Assembly (NCBI GenBank): GCA_004558865.1
Contig: SFCY01000053.1
Span: 1 to 14,919 of the forward strand
Length of the DNA stretch: 14,919 nucleotides
Direction: 5' to 3'
Origin: Bacteroidales bacterium
GTDB taxonomy: Bacteria; Bacteroidota; Bacteroidia; Bacteroidales; Bacteroidaceae
Shown here: piece after piece, positions 1 through 7,569 of the stretch
How positions within the stretch are numbered: the first letter of the stretch is position 1
How the letters are laid out: each line of letters starts with the position of its first letter
Position numbers and translations under genes: made by a program
Notes under the pieces: generated by a model
What the model was told of the DNA's origin: nothing
The model's input: only the letters and a program-made list of their open reading frames with translations
The model's database searches: none

Positions 1-18
1 TTTGGCTTATCGAAAAGG

Positions 19-117
19 TTCTGCAAGATATCGGGACTCAAAACGTAAGTTGAAGAGGGAGTGTAGCGGGCTACACGACCGATGAGACTTGACGTTTTGA
101 GACCGATAAATGCAGAA
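19..117. repeat. 99-bp palindromic repeat element, copy 1 (complete)
   Basis: The outer arms 19-46 and 92-117 are imperfect inverted repeats: TTCTGCA, TATCGG and CTCAAAACGT occur in the left arm and in reverse complement in the right arm, separated by short unequal spacers. In the centre, 61-76 is a perfect 7-bp hairpin (GTGTAGC / GCTACAC with a 2-base loop). A second copy begins at 14855, exactly at the outer edge of the left arm, which supports the inverted-repeat ends as the true element boundaries. No reading frame and no poly-T tract go with it, and no target-site duplication is visible. It could be a non-autonomous mobile or REP-like element, a recombination site or a structured RNA; the sequence does not decide. 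Confidence 0.8.
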
Positions 118-293
118 GACGACTGAAATGACATGTATCCGTATCGGCTTGGCTTCTGAACCTAACTATTAGAACCGGCAATAAGGGACTACAGGAGGAA
201 TCACCCAAACGGCATGTGTACAAAGGCGTGCGCACCAGCATTGCGCAGAATACGCTCTAAGTGGGTGTCCTTATGACGAAAACAGGAAAAGGA
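118..293. other. non-coding stretch left of the LRR gene
   Basis: Between the palindromic element and the 3'-UTR hairpin of the LRR gene I see no convincing gene. Short open frames here have no start context or recognisable product. The gene to the left of the window is not visible. Confidence 0.5.
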
Positions 294-326
294 CTCTCCC
301 CGACAGCCTGTGGCCGCCGGGGAGAG
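294..326 (-). terminator. 3'-UTR hairpin of the LRR gene (duplicated copy A)
   Basis: A perfect 9-bp stem, CTCTCCCCG (294-302) with CGGGGAGAG (318-326), encloses a 15-base loop about 50 bases past the LRR stop codon. Read on the minus strand it is followed by a moderately T-rich stretch (TCCTTTTCCTGTTTTC), so it could act as an intrinsic terminator or an mRNA 3'-end stabiliser. The same hairpin follows the gene at 3654-5774. Confidence 0.6.
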
Positions 327-375
327 CGATGGTTGAAAGGAACTTGCAAGGCAAAGGCCCAGCGGAATCCCGCTA
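294..375. repeat. 3'-end cassette repeat, copy A (hairpin, 3' UTR and stop)
   Basis: By eye this aligns without gaps to 3575-3656 with four mismatches in 82 bases, at a constant offset of 3281. Similarity continues at a lower level into the coding tails (residues PKGVYIKNGRK and PKGIYIKNGRK). Both copies lie at the same place relative to a TAG stop codon, on genes whose other parts are unrelated. Confidence 0.9.
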
Positions 376-2085
376 TCTGACGACCATTTTCCTTCCATTC
401 TTGATGTAGACGCCCTTGGGCAGTTTGCCCTTGGCGCTCACTTCCATTCCGCCGAGGTTGTAAATCCTGTTGTCGCAAGCCTTGTCCACAGACATGTTGC
501 CGATGGAGTTGTAGACCTCTTCTTTCACGACGCTCACCTTAGCGTCCTGCCCCCAGCTGTCAGGGAGATAGAAGCTGACGTAGAAGCCCGGGGTCTCGTA
601 GATTTCCAAATCACTGCTTGCATTCGGGGCGCAAGCCATGGAGCCATCAGGCTGAATGAGGTAGGCACCGCTACCCAACATGTCGGCACAGCTGAAATAA
701 GCGTATGCGTAGGAGTAGTTCTCATCGCTCTCGTCCAGCATTTGGGTGACACCTGTCGACCGCTCTATGGTCACGTTCTTGTATCTGATGCTGTCCGTGG
801 AGACACCTGCATTGAGCAGGTAGGGCATACCGGCCTCCATGGCCGTCGTGTCGCTCACCACGACGCTATGCTCAGGCTCGCCCTTGGCAACATTGCCCAA
901 ACGCATTATCCTCTGCACCACAGCCGATGGCCCGAAATATTCCCTTATCTCGTCGGCGGAAAGATTGAAGGGAAGCGATATGGCATCCCACTCGCCGGCC
1001 TTGATGGGACGCTTGATGACGACATCTATCGTCTCTCCCAATTTCTGTTCCAAGTCGTAGGTGTTGTTATAGTCGGTAGAACTCAGCGCCAAGGCGTCCG
1101 TGATGACCGGCGAAAGTTCGATGATATGCTGGAACACATTGAAGATGGGCGAGTTCTCATAGCTCTCCACGCAACCCACCGGCACTATCAGCACGGCAGC
1201 GGAAGGCATGCCAGAGAACACGTCGGGCACACCGGCGGGAGGCGTCGTCGCAGCAATGTAGACACTGTCCATAGCCTCAGCATTGCCAAAGGCAAAGCGT
1301 GCCATGCCCCGCAGGGTAGAGGGCAGGTGGACGATGCGAAGAGCGTCGCAGGTCATGAAGGCGCCCATTCCCAAGCTGTCAACTCCCTCCGGCACCGCAA
1401 CACTCTCCAAGGAGGTGCATTTCATGAATCCTCCCATGCCAATGAAGCGGAGAGAGGAGGGGAGCTTGATGGAAGCGAGAGCCTCGCAGTAGCCAAAGGT
1501 GTAAGGCGCGATGGAGTCGATGCCCTCGGGAATGTTCACTGCCGCGAGCGAGTAGCAGCCCCGGAAGGCCGCCTGCCCTATCTTGGCGACCGTCTCGGGC
1601 AGGCGCAACTCCCTCAAGAGCGTCAGGTCCTGGAAAGCCCCCTTGCCCACAGCCTTCACGTTCTTGGGCAGCAAGAGCGTGTCGAGCTGGCTGCACTGGT
1701 AGAACATCAACTCGCCAATGACGTCATCCTCCGTGTATTTTGACGAGCCGTCGCCACCATACTCCACGTCGTCGAAATAGCTCAGACCACCGGCGACGAT
1801 GCGTGCGTCGGTCAGGTCGAGCTTGTGCAGCAGACCGTTGTCCTCGGTATAGTAATGGTTGGTACACAAATCGCGCAACACATACACGTCAGAACCATTG
1901 ATCTCGCCCGTTATCTTCAGGCCAGTGATGGTCTTTGGTGTCATGGCCTTAAGCACGGAATCGAGTGTCCCAGCCTTCTCCAGCGCGACTTCCACGTTCC
2001 TGACGACTACAGGGTCGTCGTCCTCCTGCGCACCCACGACTGTCGCGATGCACAACATCAGTAATAACAGTAAATTTTTCCTCAT
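373..2085 (-). CDS. BspA-like leucine-rich-repeat exported protein
   Basis: The 570-residue protein is probably displayed on the cell surface. Residues 1-19 form a signal peptide (MRKNLLLLLMLCIATVVGA, then Q). About residues 125-305 hold repeats of the BspA/TpLRR type (LRR_5), seen as recurring pieces such as LPETVAKIGQAAFRGCYSL, IPEGIDSIAPYTFGYCEAL and LPSSLRFIGMGGFMKCTSL, with a period near 23. A second module (about 350-510) contains W366 and the LPFN motif at 371-374, and resembles one in the protein at 7570-9021. The tail, YNLGGMEV to YIKNGRKMVVR, resembles a short type IX sorting tail. BspA-family proteins bind host matrix or other bacteria; a ligand cannot be read here. The gene starts 30 nt after the stop of 2116-3432, so the two are probably co-transcribed. 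Its 3' end and UTR are shared with the gene at 3654-5774. Confidence 0.9.
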   Translation of the reverse strand: MRKNLLLLLMLCIATVVGAQEDDDPVVVRNVEVALEKAGTLDSVLKAMTPKTITGLKITGEINGSDVYVLRDLCTNHYYTEDNGLLHKLDLTDARIVAGGLSYFDDVEYGGDGSSKYTEDDVIGELMFYQCSQLDTLLLPKNVKAVGKGAFQDLTLLRELRLPETVAKIGQAAFRGCYSLAAVNIPEGIDSIAPYTFGYCEALASIKLPSSLRFIGMGGFMKCTSLESVAVPEGVDSLGMGAFMTCDALRIVHLPSTLRGMARFAFGNAEAMDSVYIAATTPPAGVPDVFSGMPSAAVLIVPVGCVESYENSPIFNVFQHIIELSPVITDALALSSTDYNNTYDLEQKLGETIDVVIKRPIKAGEWDAISLPFNLSADEIREYFGPSAVVQRIMRLGNVAKGEPEHSVVVSDTTAMEAGMPYLLNAGVSTDSIRYKNVTIERSTGVTQMLDESDENYSYAYAYFSCADMLGSGAYLIQPDGSMACAPNASSDLEIYETPGFYVSFYLPDSWGQDAKVSVVKEEVYNSIGNMSVDKACDNRIYNLGGMEVSAKGKLPKGVYIKNGRKMVVR

Positions 2086-2115
2086 AAGTTTTGATTTTTA
2101 GATATTAAGAATGAG

Positions 2116-3432
2116 TTATTTAGTAACGTACTTCCTCACCGTTCCGTCTTCCAGCTGCTCAACGACCAGCCCGCCACTGATGCGGGTGATGCGGAGACCG
2201 TCAGCTTGATAGGCTCTGACCACACGCCTTTGCCCCTGCGTGAGGGATGTGCGGGGAAGCGCGTCGGATGTCGGGGCGGCCACACGGCTCTCTGCCACGT
2301 TGGCTATCCTGCCCAATTTCCTGTCTATAAGCAGGGTAATGACCTTGAGCCTGCCCTTGTCCTGTATCATGTTGATGGCCGAGATGTCGAGCGTCTTTTC
2401 CACGGTCATTTCAAGCCCCTCCCCTATGGAGCCACCGAAACAGTTGTCGTAGCCACTCCCGGGCTTCCATCCTCCCACGGCAACGTGGCTATAGGTCATG
2501 TTCTTGATTTGCTTTCCACCTTCGTAAAAGCGTTTGAAGTCATCGTCGAAGGCGAACTCCAGGTCATCCATCAAGTTGTTTGCCTGATACCACTCGCTCC
2601 CCTCGCCTCTCATGCCGTCTTCAGTAACCACATATCCCAAGGCGTAGTCGGCAGCGGCAGCCTGACAGAAAAATGTGCTGGCCGTCGTAAGACTGATAGC
2701 CGTGGAGTCCTCGTTCCACAAAGCTTTCGTGATGTCCAAGGTGGCCTCGGCTCCCATGCTGAGGCACCGGCCCACAATGTCCCTCATGCCGAAGCCCGCG
2801 TAGCCTGTCCCCCAGTAGGGATCCCCACCAATCCATCTGTCAACAAAGGCGTAGGGCAGCCCCTCCACATTCTGCGTCACGCTGCCATAGCCCTTGCAGG
2901 CCATAACGTCATCATTGTGAATGGCTGCCATGACCACACTGTCGCCATAAAGCCTTTCCAATTTTTCCAAGGCCACAATGCCGCGTGGGCAGTTGGGACA
3001 CCAAGTGCCGGTAAACTCCTCTATGAAGACACGATGCCTTGCCTTTTGCGTCACGGGCAGCACCCAACCTTCGCCCACGGTAGCCTCGGCCCCGTTGGGC
3101 AACCCGTCCACGCTGTCTATACCCACACGGAGCTGGAAGCGTGGAATGGAGTTGAAAGGGGGCAATGGAATGTTGACAGCGGTTGCCACGCCCCGCTCTA
3201 TGGCTTTCTCCAAGAGCAGGTTGCCACGCGTGGTGTCGCCATCGCACTCTATCCAATAGCCAATCTTCGTGATGGGATTGTCGCCAGCATTGAAAGTGTA
3301 GAGGCTTAGCGTCGAGGGCTTGCCGACCTCGACGATGGTCTGTCCATAGGCTGCCACTTCCAGTTTTTCGCCTTGTGGATGGGCCAAAACGGTAGACAAC
3401 AGCAACATAAAAGGAGGTAGAATCCTTTTCAT
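2116..3432 (-). CDS. Omp28-like exported thioredoxin-fold protein
   Basis: 438 residues. A signal peptide (MKRILPPFMLLLSTVLAHPQG) lacks a lipobox cysteine. An N-terminal beta-rich region (about 22-125) is followed by a thioredoxin-like domain with EEFTGTWCPNCPRG (C145 and C148, a CxxC pair) and GLPYAFVDR with P193 where a cis-proline would be expected. This arrangement is typical of Omp28-related outer-membrane proteins of Bacteroidota, whose biochemical role is poorly known; the CxxC suggests thiol-disulfide chemistry in the envelope. The C-terminus (DGLRITRISGGL to VRKYVTK) lacks the KGIYIxNGK motif of its neighbours, so it may be a divergent sorting tail or none. The ATG has almost no Shine-Dalgarno sequence, as is common in this phylum. 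A strong promoter lies at 3466-3497, so it heads a two-gene unit with 373-2085. Confidence 0.88.
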   Translation of the reverse strand: MKRILPPFMLLLSTVLAHPQGEKLEVAAYGQTIVEVGKPSTLSLYTFNAGDNPITKIGYWIECDGDTTRGNLLLEKAIERGVATAVNIPLPPFNSIPRFQLRVGIDSVDGLPNGAEATVGEGWVLPVTQKARHRVFIEEFTGTWCPNCPRGIVALEKLERLYGDSVVMAAIHNDDVMACKGYGSVTQNVEGLPYAFVDRWIGGDPYWGTGYAGFGMRDIVGRCLSMGAEATLDITKALWNEDSTAISLTTASTFFCQAAAADYALGYVVTEDGMRGEGSEWYQANNLMDDLEFAFDDDFKRFYEGGKQIKNMTYSHVAVGGWKPGSGYDNCFGGSIGEGLEMTVEKTLDISAINMIQDKGRLKVITLLIDRKLGRIANVAESRVAAPTSDALPRTSLTQGQRRVVRAYQADGLRITRISGGLVVEQLEDGTVRKYVTK

Positions 3433-3465
3433 TGAAAAACAATTGTTAAGTTAGATTTCTGTTGG

Positions 3466-3497
3466 CAAAGATAAAATAAAAATAGTAAAGTTCCAAA
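3466..3497 (-). promoter_or_regulatory. Bacteroidetes-type promoter for the Omp28/LRR unit
   Basis: On the minus strand a -33 TTTG (3497-3494) is separated by 20 bases from TATCTTTG (3473-3466), a full match to the TTTG-N19-21-TAnnTTTG pattern of the primary sigma factor of this phylum. Transcription would begin near 3460, leaving a leader of about 27 nt before the ATG at 3432. The flanks are strongly A+T-rich. Confidence 0.8.
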
Positions 3498-3520
3498 TAA
3501 AAATGAAAAAAAGTTTCGAC

Positions 3521-3548
3521 TTCCAGTAGGGAAGTAAATTCCAGTAGG
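3521..3548. promoter_or_regulatory. 10-bp direct repeat upstream of the Omp28/LRR promoter (candidate operator)
   Basis: TTCCAGTAGG occurs at 3521-3530 and again at 3539-3548, identical, with 8 bases between. The nearer copy ends 23 bases upstream of the -33 element. Two direct half-sites about two helical turns apart just upstream of a promoter suit an activator of the AraC or LytTR kind. Which protein binds is unknown; the word was not seen upstream of 9021. Confidence 0.5.
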
Positions 3549-3574
3549 TCCAAAAGGATTATAGAGGAAGGATT

Positions 3575-3607
3575 CTCTCCCCGACAGCCTATGGCCGCCG
3601 GGGAGAG
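3575..3607 (-). terminator. 3'-UTR hairpin of the adhesin-like gene (copy B)
   Basis: CTCTCCCCG (3575-3583) pairs with CGGGGAGAG (3599-3607) around a 15-base loop. On the minus strand the sequence after it (AATCCTTCCTC) is only weakly T-rich, so this is a likely 3'-end structure but not a textbook terminator. It separates the upstream three-gene unit from the promoter at 3466-3497. Confidence 0.55.
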
Positions 3608-3656
3608 CGATGGTTGAAAGGAACTTGCAAGGCAAAGGCCCGGCGGAGTCCTGCTA
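3575..3656. repeat. 3'-end cassette repeat, copy B
   Basis: This is the partner of 294-375, ungapped, with four differences in 82 bases. It covers the TAG stop, the 3' UTR and the terminal hairpin of the gene at 3654-5774. The two copies are direct repeats, so homologous recombination between them would remove 3281 bp containing the Omp28-like and LRR genes while restoring an intact 3' end on the adhesin-like gene. Confidence 0.9.
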
Positions 3657-5774
3657 CCTGACGACAACCTTCCTTCCGTTCTTGATGTAGATGCCTTTTG
3701 GCAAGCGCAACATGTCATTGCCAAGATACACGCCCTGAAGATTGTATATCTTGTCTGTCGTCCTCACGTCTCTCCTATCTGCTATGCCGGCGTATTCGTC
3801 CGAGCTGATGCTTATCGAGCCAATCTGGAGCATGGAGTAGTCATTCACAGGATATGGGGTAACGAGATGCAAGCCCACGCACAGGGTGTCGTCCTTGGCC
3901 ATGGGCTTCAGCGTCACCGTATAGTCGCTGAACGGAATCGGCGAGACACCATCGTCGGTGGAAGCGTCGTAGTCCATCGTCAACCTGCCTGCCTCTTCTT
4001 GTTTGGCCGTTTCGTTAGTGGGGCCCGTTGTGATGACGACATTCTCTTCCGAATAGACGCGCCCACTCACCGTGACATAATATGTCTTGCCACTCTTGAA
4101 GGCGATGGGAGGAGAAATGAGCCATTCGTCAGCATCGTTGCCCTCGTTCTGTATGCCAGGGTTGATGAAATACTCAGCTCCCGTGGATTGGCTCCTGAAC
4201 TGATATTGCGGAGCCAGCGTGTTGAACATCCAACTGTAGCCGTCACCATTTCCGTCGACGATGGTCCACTGGTTCTCCAAGTATTTCTCGTTGCTGAAGT
4301 CCTGAACGAGGGGCACACCGTCCTCAACATCGATGGCCTTGCCCAACACCCATCCATCCGCAGTCCTCTCGGCCGACTCTCCAAACGGGTTGACGGCATA
4401 CACATTGTAGGCGTATTTGCCAAGTCGTGGAATGCTGTTGTCCGTAAAAGCCGTGTCGGTGATGTTGTCGGCCACGACAGCGGAGTCCGGCAGCCTCTCA
4501 ATCCTGTAATGGAGTCCCTCCTTGGAAAAGAATCCATTGTGGCGTCCTTTTGCTGGTGCTTTCCACGACAAGTGGATGTTGCGGCAGCCTTCGCCCACCG
4601 AAGCCTGGATGGAGGAAGGCCGGTCGGGACTGTCCTTGCCTATGTAGGCAAACTGGTCGCCCCTTTGGCCATCACCCGTTGTGTTTGAGGCGAACAGCGT
4701 GTACCTATACTCTCCAGAAGAAGAAAGGCCTGTGTCGTGATAACTCATTTTCTTGCCTCCCTCGGCAACTGGAATTTTGGCTATCTGTTCCCCATTGCGC
4801 AAGATGGTCACCGAGTTGAGGTCGGTCAAAACGCCACCGCCGAACGTCGTAGTTGGCGTTGTCCATGACAAGGTAGCGTCCAACTGTCCTTCGGGAGCCG
4901 GCATCACCTGAATGTCTTGCGGGGCGGCGGGAGCATCGTCACCATCCACCACGTAGGGGATATACATTCCTTGCAGGCTTGCGCCGCTGCCCAACTGGCC
5001 CAATTCGGTCACTGTAGTTTTGCCGTCGCCCAATTCGATGCACTCCAAGAACGTCTCTCCACTGTGGCCACTTGGATAGAGGGTGTAGGCAGCCCAGTAG
5101 AGCTTGCCGTTGGTATGGTCGAACTCCATGGTCTGGCTTCCTGCCAACCCAGAGAGTCCCGTATCGCAGATCTTCGTGCATTTGCCCGACAGCTTGTCAA
5201 CCTTATAGAGCGCACCGTCCTGCCCTATGGTGTAGAGGTTGCCTTTCATGTCGCAGGCGAGGGTGCCCGCACCACTCTGGTCGATGTCGGTCACTTTGGT
5301 GAACTTGCCATCCGACAGGTCCACAGTGAAAAGCGAGGACAGTCCCATCTCAAAGCCAATGGCATACATCGTCTTTGTGGAGTAGTCGTAGGTCATGTCC
5401 TGGAATTTCAGCTGCGGATTGGAGGTGTCTGTTGAATAGTCGCCGACTTTTTCCGTTGTTCCTGTGGCGATGTTATATGCATAGAAGCCCGAAGGGACAG
5501 GACCCTCGGTGAGCGAGTAACGATATTCGCAGGTGTAGTATATGCCGTCGGCGCAAGCTCCGCAGAAGATGGCCTGCTCACCGTCGCCCGGCTGTATGAT
5601 GTTGATGTCCTGCAAATTGTCGAGATAGAACTTCCCAAGTCCGTAGGAGTTTGTGCCGTTGGTTCTGAAAAAGCCATAGACAAGGCGGTGCGGAACATTG
5701 CCAAACATGACGACGGACTGCAACAAGACCGCCACCAAGAGGGCCATACGTTTATAGTTCAGTGTCATTTTCAT
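3654..5774 (-). CDS. exported multidomain adhesin-like protein (propeller, FnIII, cleaved-adhesin-like)
   Basis: 706 residues. A signal peptide spans about 1-26 (hydrophobic MALLVAVLLQSVVMFGN). Residues 30-275 show repeated short strands with SLFTVDLSDGKFTKVTDID and GALYKVDKLSGKCTKICD, as in a beta-propeller. Two fibronectin type III-like domains follow (about 280-378 and 383-478; LSWTTP, LSWKAP). About 488-658 resembles the cleaved-adhesin/choice-of-anchor-J fold of gingipain-type adhesins (QDFSNEKYLENQWTIVDGNG, DEWLISPPI). The tail (YNLQGVYL to GIYIKNGRKVVVR) resembles a type IX sorting tail. A surface adhesin or binding role is inferred; the ligand is unknown. Its ATG overlaps the stop of the M6 protease gene by 4 nt (ATGA), so translation is probably coupled. 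A second ATG two codons downstream is an alternative start. Confidence 0.88.
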   Translation of the reverse strand: MKMTLNYKRMALLVAVLLQSVVMFGNVPHRLVYGFFRTNGTNSYGLGKFYLDNLQDINIIQPGDGEQAIFCGACADGIYYTCEYRYSLTEGPVPSGFYAYNIATGTTEKVGDYSTDTSNPQLKFQDMTYDYSTKTMYAIGFEMGLSSLFTVDLSDGKFTKVTDIDQSGAGTLACDMKGNLYTIGQDGALYKVDKLSGKCTKICDTGLSGLAGSQTMEFDHTNGKLYWAAYTLYPSGHSGETFLECIELGDGKTTVTELGQLGSGASLQGMYIPYVVDGDDAPAAPQDIQVMPAPEGQLDATLSWTTPTTTFGGGVLTDLNSVTILRNGEQIAKIPVAEGGKKMSYHDTGLSSSGEYRYTLFASNTTGDGQRGDQFAYIGKDSPDRPSSIQASVGEGCRNIHLSWKAPAKGRHNGFFSKEGLHYRIERLPDSAVVADNITDTAFTDNSIPRLGKYAYNVYAVNPFGESAERTADGWVLGKAIDVEDGVPLVQDFSNEKYLENQWTIVDGNGDGYSWMFNTLAPQYQFRSQSTGAEYFINPGIQNEGNDADEWLISPPIAFKSGKTYYVTVSGRVYSEENVVITTGPTNETAKQEEAGRLTMDYDASTDDGVSPIPFSDYTVTLKPMAKDDTLCVGLHLVTPYPVNDYSMLQIGSISISSDEYAGIADRRDVRTTDKIYNLQGVYLGNDMLRLPKGIYIKNGRKVVVR

Positions 5775-7549
5775 CTTATCACTACTTTTTGTTGTTCGAT
5801 GCCGTTGGAGACAATATACATTCCTTTCTGCAGATCCACCACCATCGTGGAGGCTGAAGAGGTGGCGACCAGACTTCCTGTTGACGAATAGACGCAGACG
5901 CGCCCTCCTCTGTCATTGCTGACAGACAGGGTATGCCCCGACGTGGTGCAGAAGAGACCATTGGCTGCCACAACCTGTTGCATGCCCGTGGCCTGGTCGC
6001 TATAGTCGAAGAAGATGGTCTGCCCCGCCTCCCTTATGTTTGTGAGGGCCTGGGGTGCATTCCCGCCGCCCGTGTGCCAACTGATGGCTGGCGAAGAGCT
6101 TGGAGTGAGGCTGGTGTTGGAAGAAGAGCCCGGGTAGGGGTCGCCCTGATAGCTGCTCGCCGATTTGTTGTTGTCGGCGGCCACAAGGGAGATATGCTCA
6201 TAATCCCCAGTGGAGGCGTTGACCCTGTTCGACTGCCAGAGGCTTGGCACATAATGCACATGGCTCACAAGCAGTCCGTGGCCGGGCAAAGCCTTGTCCC
6301 ATTTGGTAGGCTGGCGGTTCTCCAATGTGTAGAATTCATTCTTGTTTGCGGGGTTGATGATGAAATAGGCCTCATTGGCTGACTGCAGGTCGCCGAGTGA
6401 GAGATTCTCCGCGGGGGCCAGCCTCTTGGGTTCCAGCCATCCAACAGTGTATTTGTCCATGGCCGTATAGCCTGAGGGAGTCTTTGAGTCGTCGTTGTAG
6501 CAACCGTGGTCCATGATGTCCCAGTCGCCCATGCCAAAGCCGGTCGCAGCAGTGCTGGTATCGTAGACATCGGGCAATCCCAAGATGTGGCTGAACTCAT
6601 GGCAGCAGGTGCCAATGCCATCCAGTTGCGTGCCGCTGTTTCCGTGCAACTCACAAGTGCAGGCGCTTTTGCCGAGGTAGAGGCCATCGAAAGTCTTCCA
6701 GTTCTCGTAGGTCAGATCCACGGCCTTGGGCCATACAGACTCCGTAGGACCTCCCTGCGCCTCGCCATACCCAGCGTAGACCACAAAGATGAAGTCGACG
6801 TAGCCATCACCGTCAGCATCATATTTGGAGAAATCGGTTTGGAAGTCGTCCTTGGCTTTCTTGCATGCATCGATGATCATCTCCGCTCCTTTCTCTTCCA
6901 TTCCGTAGTAGGCTCTCGCATGTGGCAGCGTGACCGGGCCAACGATGTCGAAATGTGGCGTGAAGACACCTTTCGACTGGTCGGTGAAATAGTCGCGCAC
7001 GCTTCCCGATGCATACTCGCCCACGTAGTTCTCCGTATTGTAGAGTTGGTTGAAGACCTCATTGGGCGACGGCACAGAGAATTTGATGTCTTGATAATCC
7101 ACGAGTATCACCAATCCGTTTACCGTTCCCTTGGCAAGCGTCTTCACCTCGGCCGGACGGGGATTGCGGCGCAACGACTGCAGCGCACGCTCACGTCGGC
7201 TCTGGAACGCCTCCAAGATGGCGGTCCTGTCTTGATGGACAACAAACTCTTTTTCTGCCGCATCTCTGTCCTCTACGTTGCTGGCCATAACATTGCTGGC
7301 CTGTATCACTCCATCCTGCGCAAGCGCAGAATAGTAGAGGAATCCGTCGGAACCTTCTGTCAGGATGGCTCCGTCCTCCGTTGTGTAGTAATGCCCGTAT
7401 TCGTCACCTCTCAGGTAAGTCCTCAGACTTGCACCATCGCCCTGCTTCTTCAATATGAGTTTAGGGTAGGCTGGCACTGCGCCAACCATGATGGGGCTCA
7501 GTGCCAACACCAACGAGAGAAAGATCGAGCTGATTCTTGATGTTGTCAT
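5771..7549 (-). CDS. secreted M6-family (InhA-like) metalloprotease
   Basis: 592 residues. A signal peptide (about 1-24) precedes an M6 N-terminal propeptide-like region (26-85: PKLILKKQGDGASLRTYLRG, YYTTEDGAIL). The catalytic region has HEFSHILGLPD: H317 and H321 as zinc ligands, E318 as the general base and D327 as the likely third ligand in HExxHxxGxxD. A Met-containing segment, GMGDWDIMDHG, follows (M346). DADGDGYVD at 244-252 is a calcium-binding-loop-like motif often seen in this family. Residues 538-592 (LSVSNDRGGRVCVYSSTGSL to DLQKGMYIV) look like a classical type IX type-A sorting domain. It should cleave extracellular proteins; the substrate is unknown. It starts 20 nt after the stop of 7570-9021 with only a weak ribosome site, and overlaps the next gene, so it is the middle gene of a three-gene unit. 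Confidence 0.93.
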   Translation of the reverse strand: MTTSRISSIFLSLVLALSPIMVGAVPAYPKLILKKQGDGASLRTYLRGDEYGHYYTTEDGAILTEGSDGFLYYSALAQDGVIQASNVMASNVEDRDAAEKEFVVHQDRTAILEAFQSRRERALQSLRRNPRPAEVKTLAKGTVNGLVILVDYQDIKFSVPSPNEVFNQLYNTENYVGEYASGSVRDYFTDQSKGVFTPHFDIVGPVTLPHARAYYGMEEKGAEMIIDACKKAKDDFQTDFSKYDADGDGYVDFIFVVYAGYGEAQGGPTESVWPKAVDLTYENWKTFDGLYLGKSACTCELHGNSGTQLDGIGTCCHEFSHILGLPDVYDTSTAATGFGMGDWDIMDHGCYNDDSKTPSGYTAMDKYTVGWLEPKRLAPAENLSLGDLQSANEAYFIINPANKNEFYTLENRQPTKWDKALPGHGLLVSHVHYVPSLWQSNRVNASTGDYEHISLVAADNNKSASSYQGDPYPGSSSNTSLTPSSSPAISWHTGGGNAPQALTNIREAGQTIFFDYSDQATGMQQVVAANGLFCTTSGHTLSVSNDRGGRVCVYSSTGSLVATSSASTMVVDLQKGMYIVSNGIEQQKVVIR

Positions 7550-7569
7550 TCCGTTGCTGATTGATAAGA

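Noticed and set aside
19..117. Integron attC site
   Set aside because: The folded shape is suggestive, but I see no matching core-site pattern at the ends, no integrase, and no series of single-gene cassettes between the two copies.
742..1743. Long plus-strand frame opposite the LRR gene
   Set aside because: It has no recognisable domain or start signal and lies wholly antisense to a well-supported gene; the same applies to the plus-strand frames at 2206-3309, 3867-4688 and 6506-7540.
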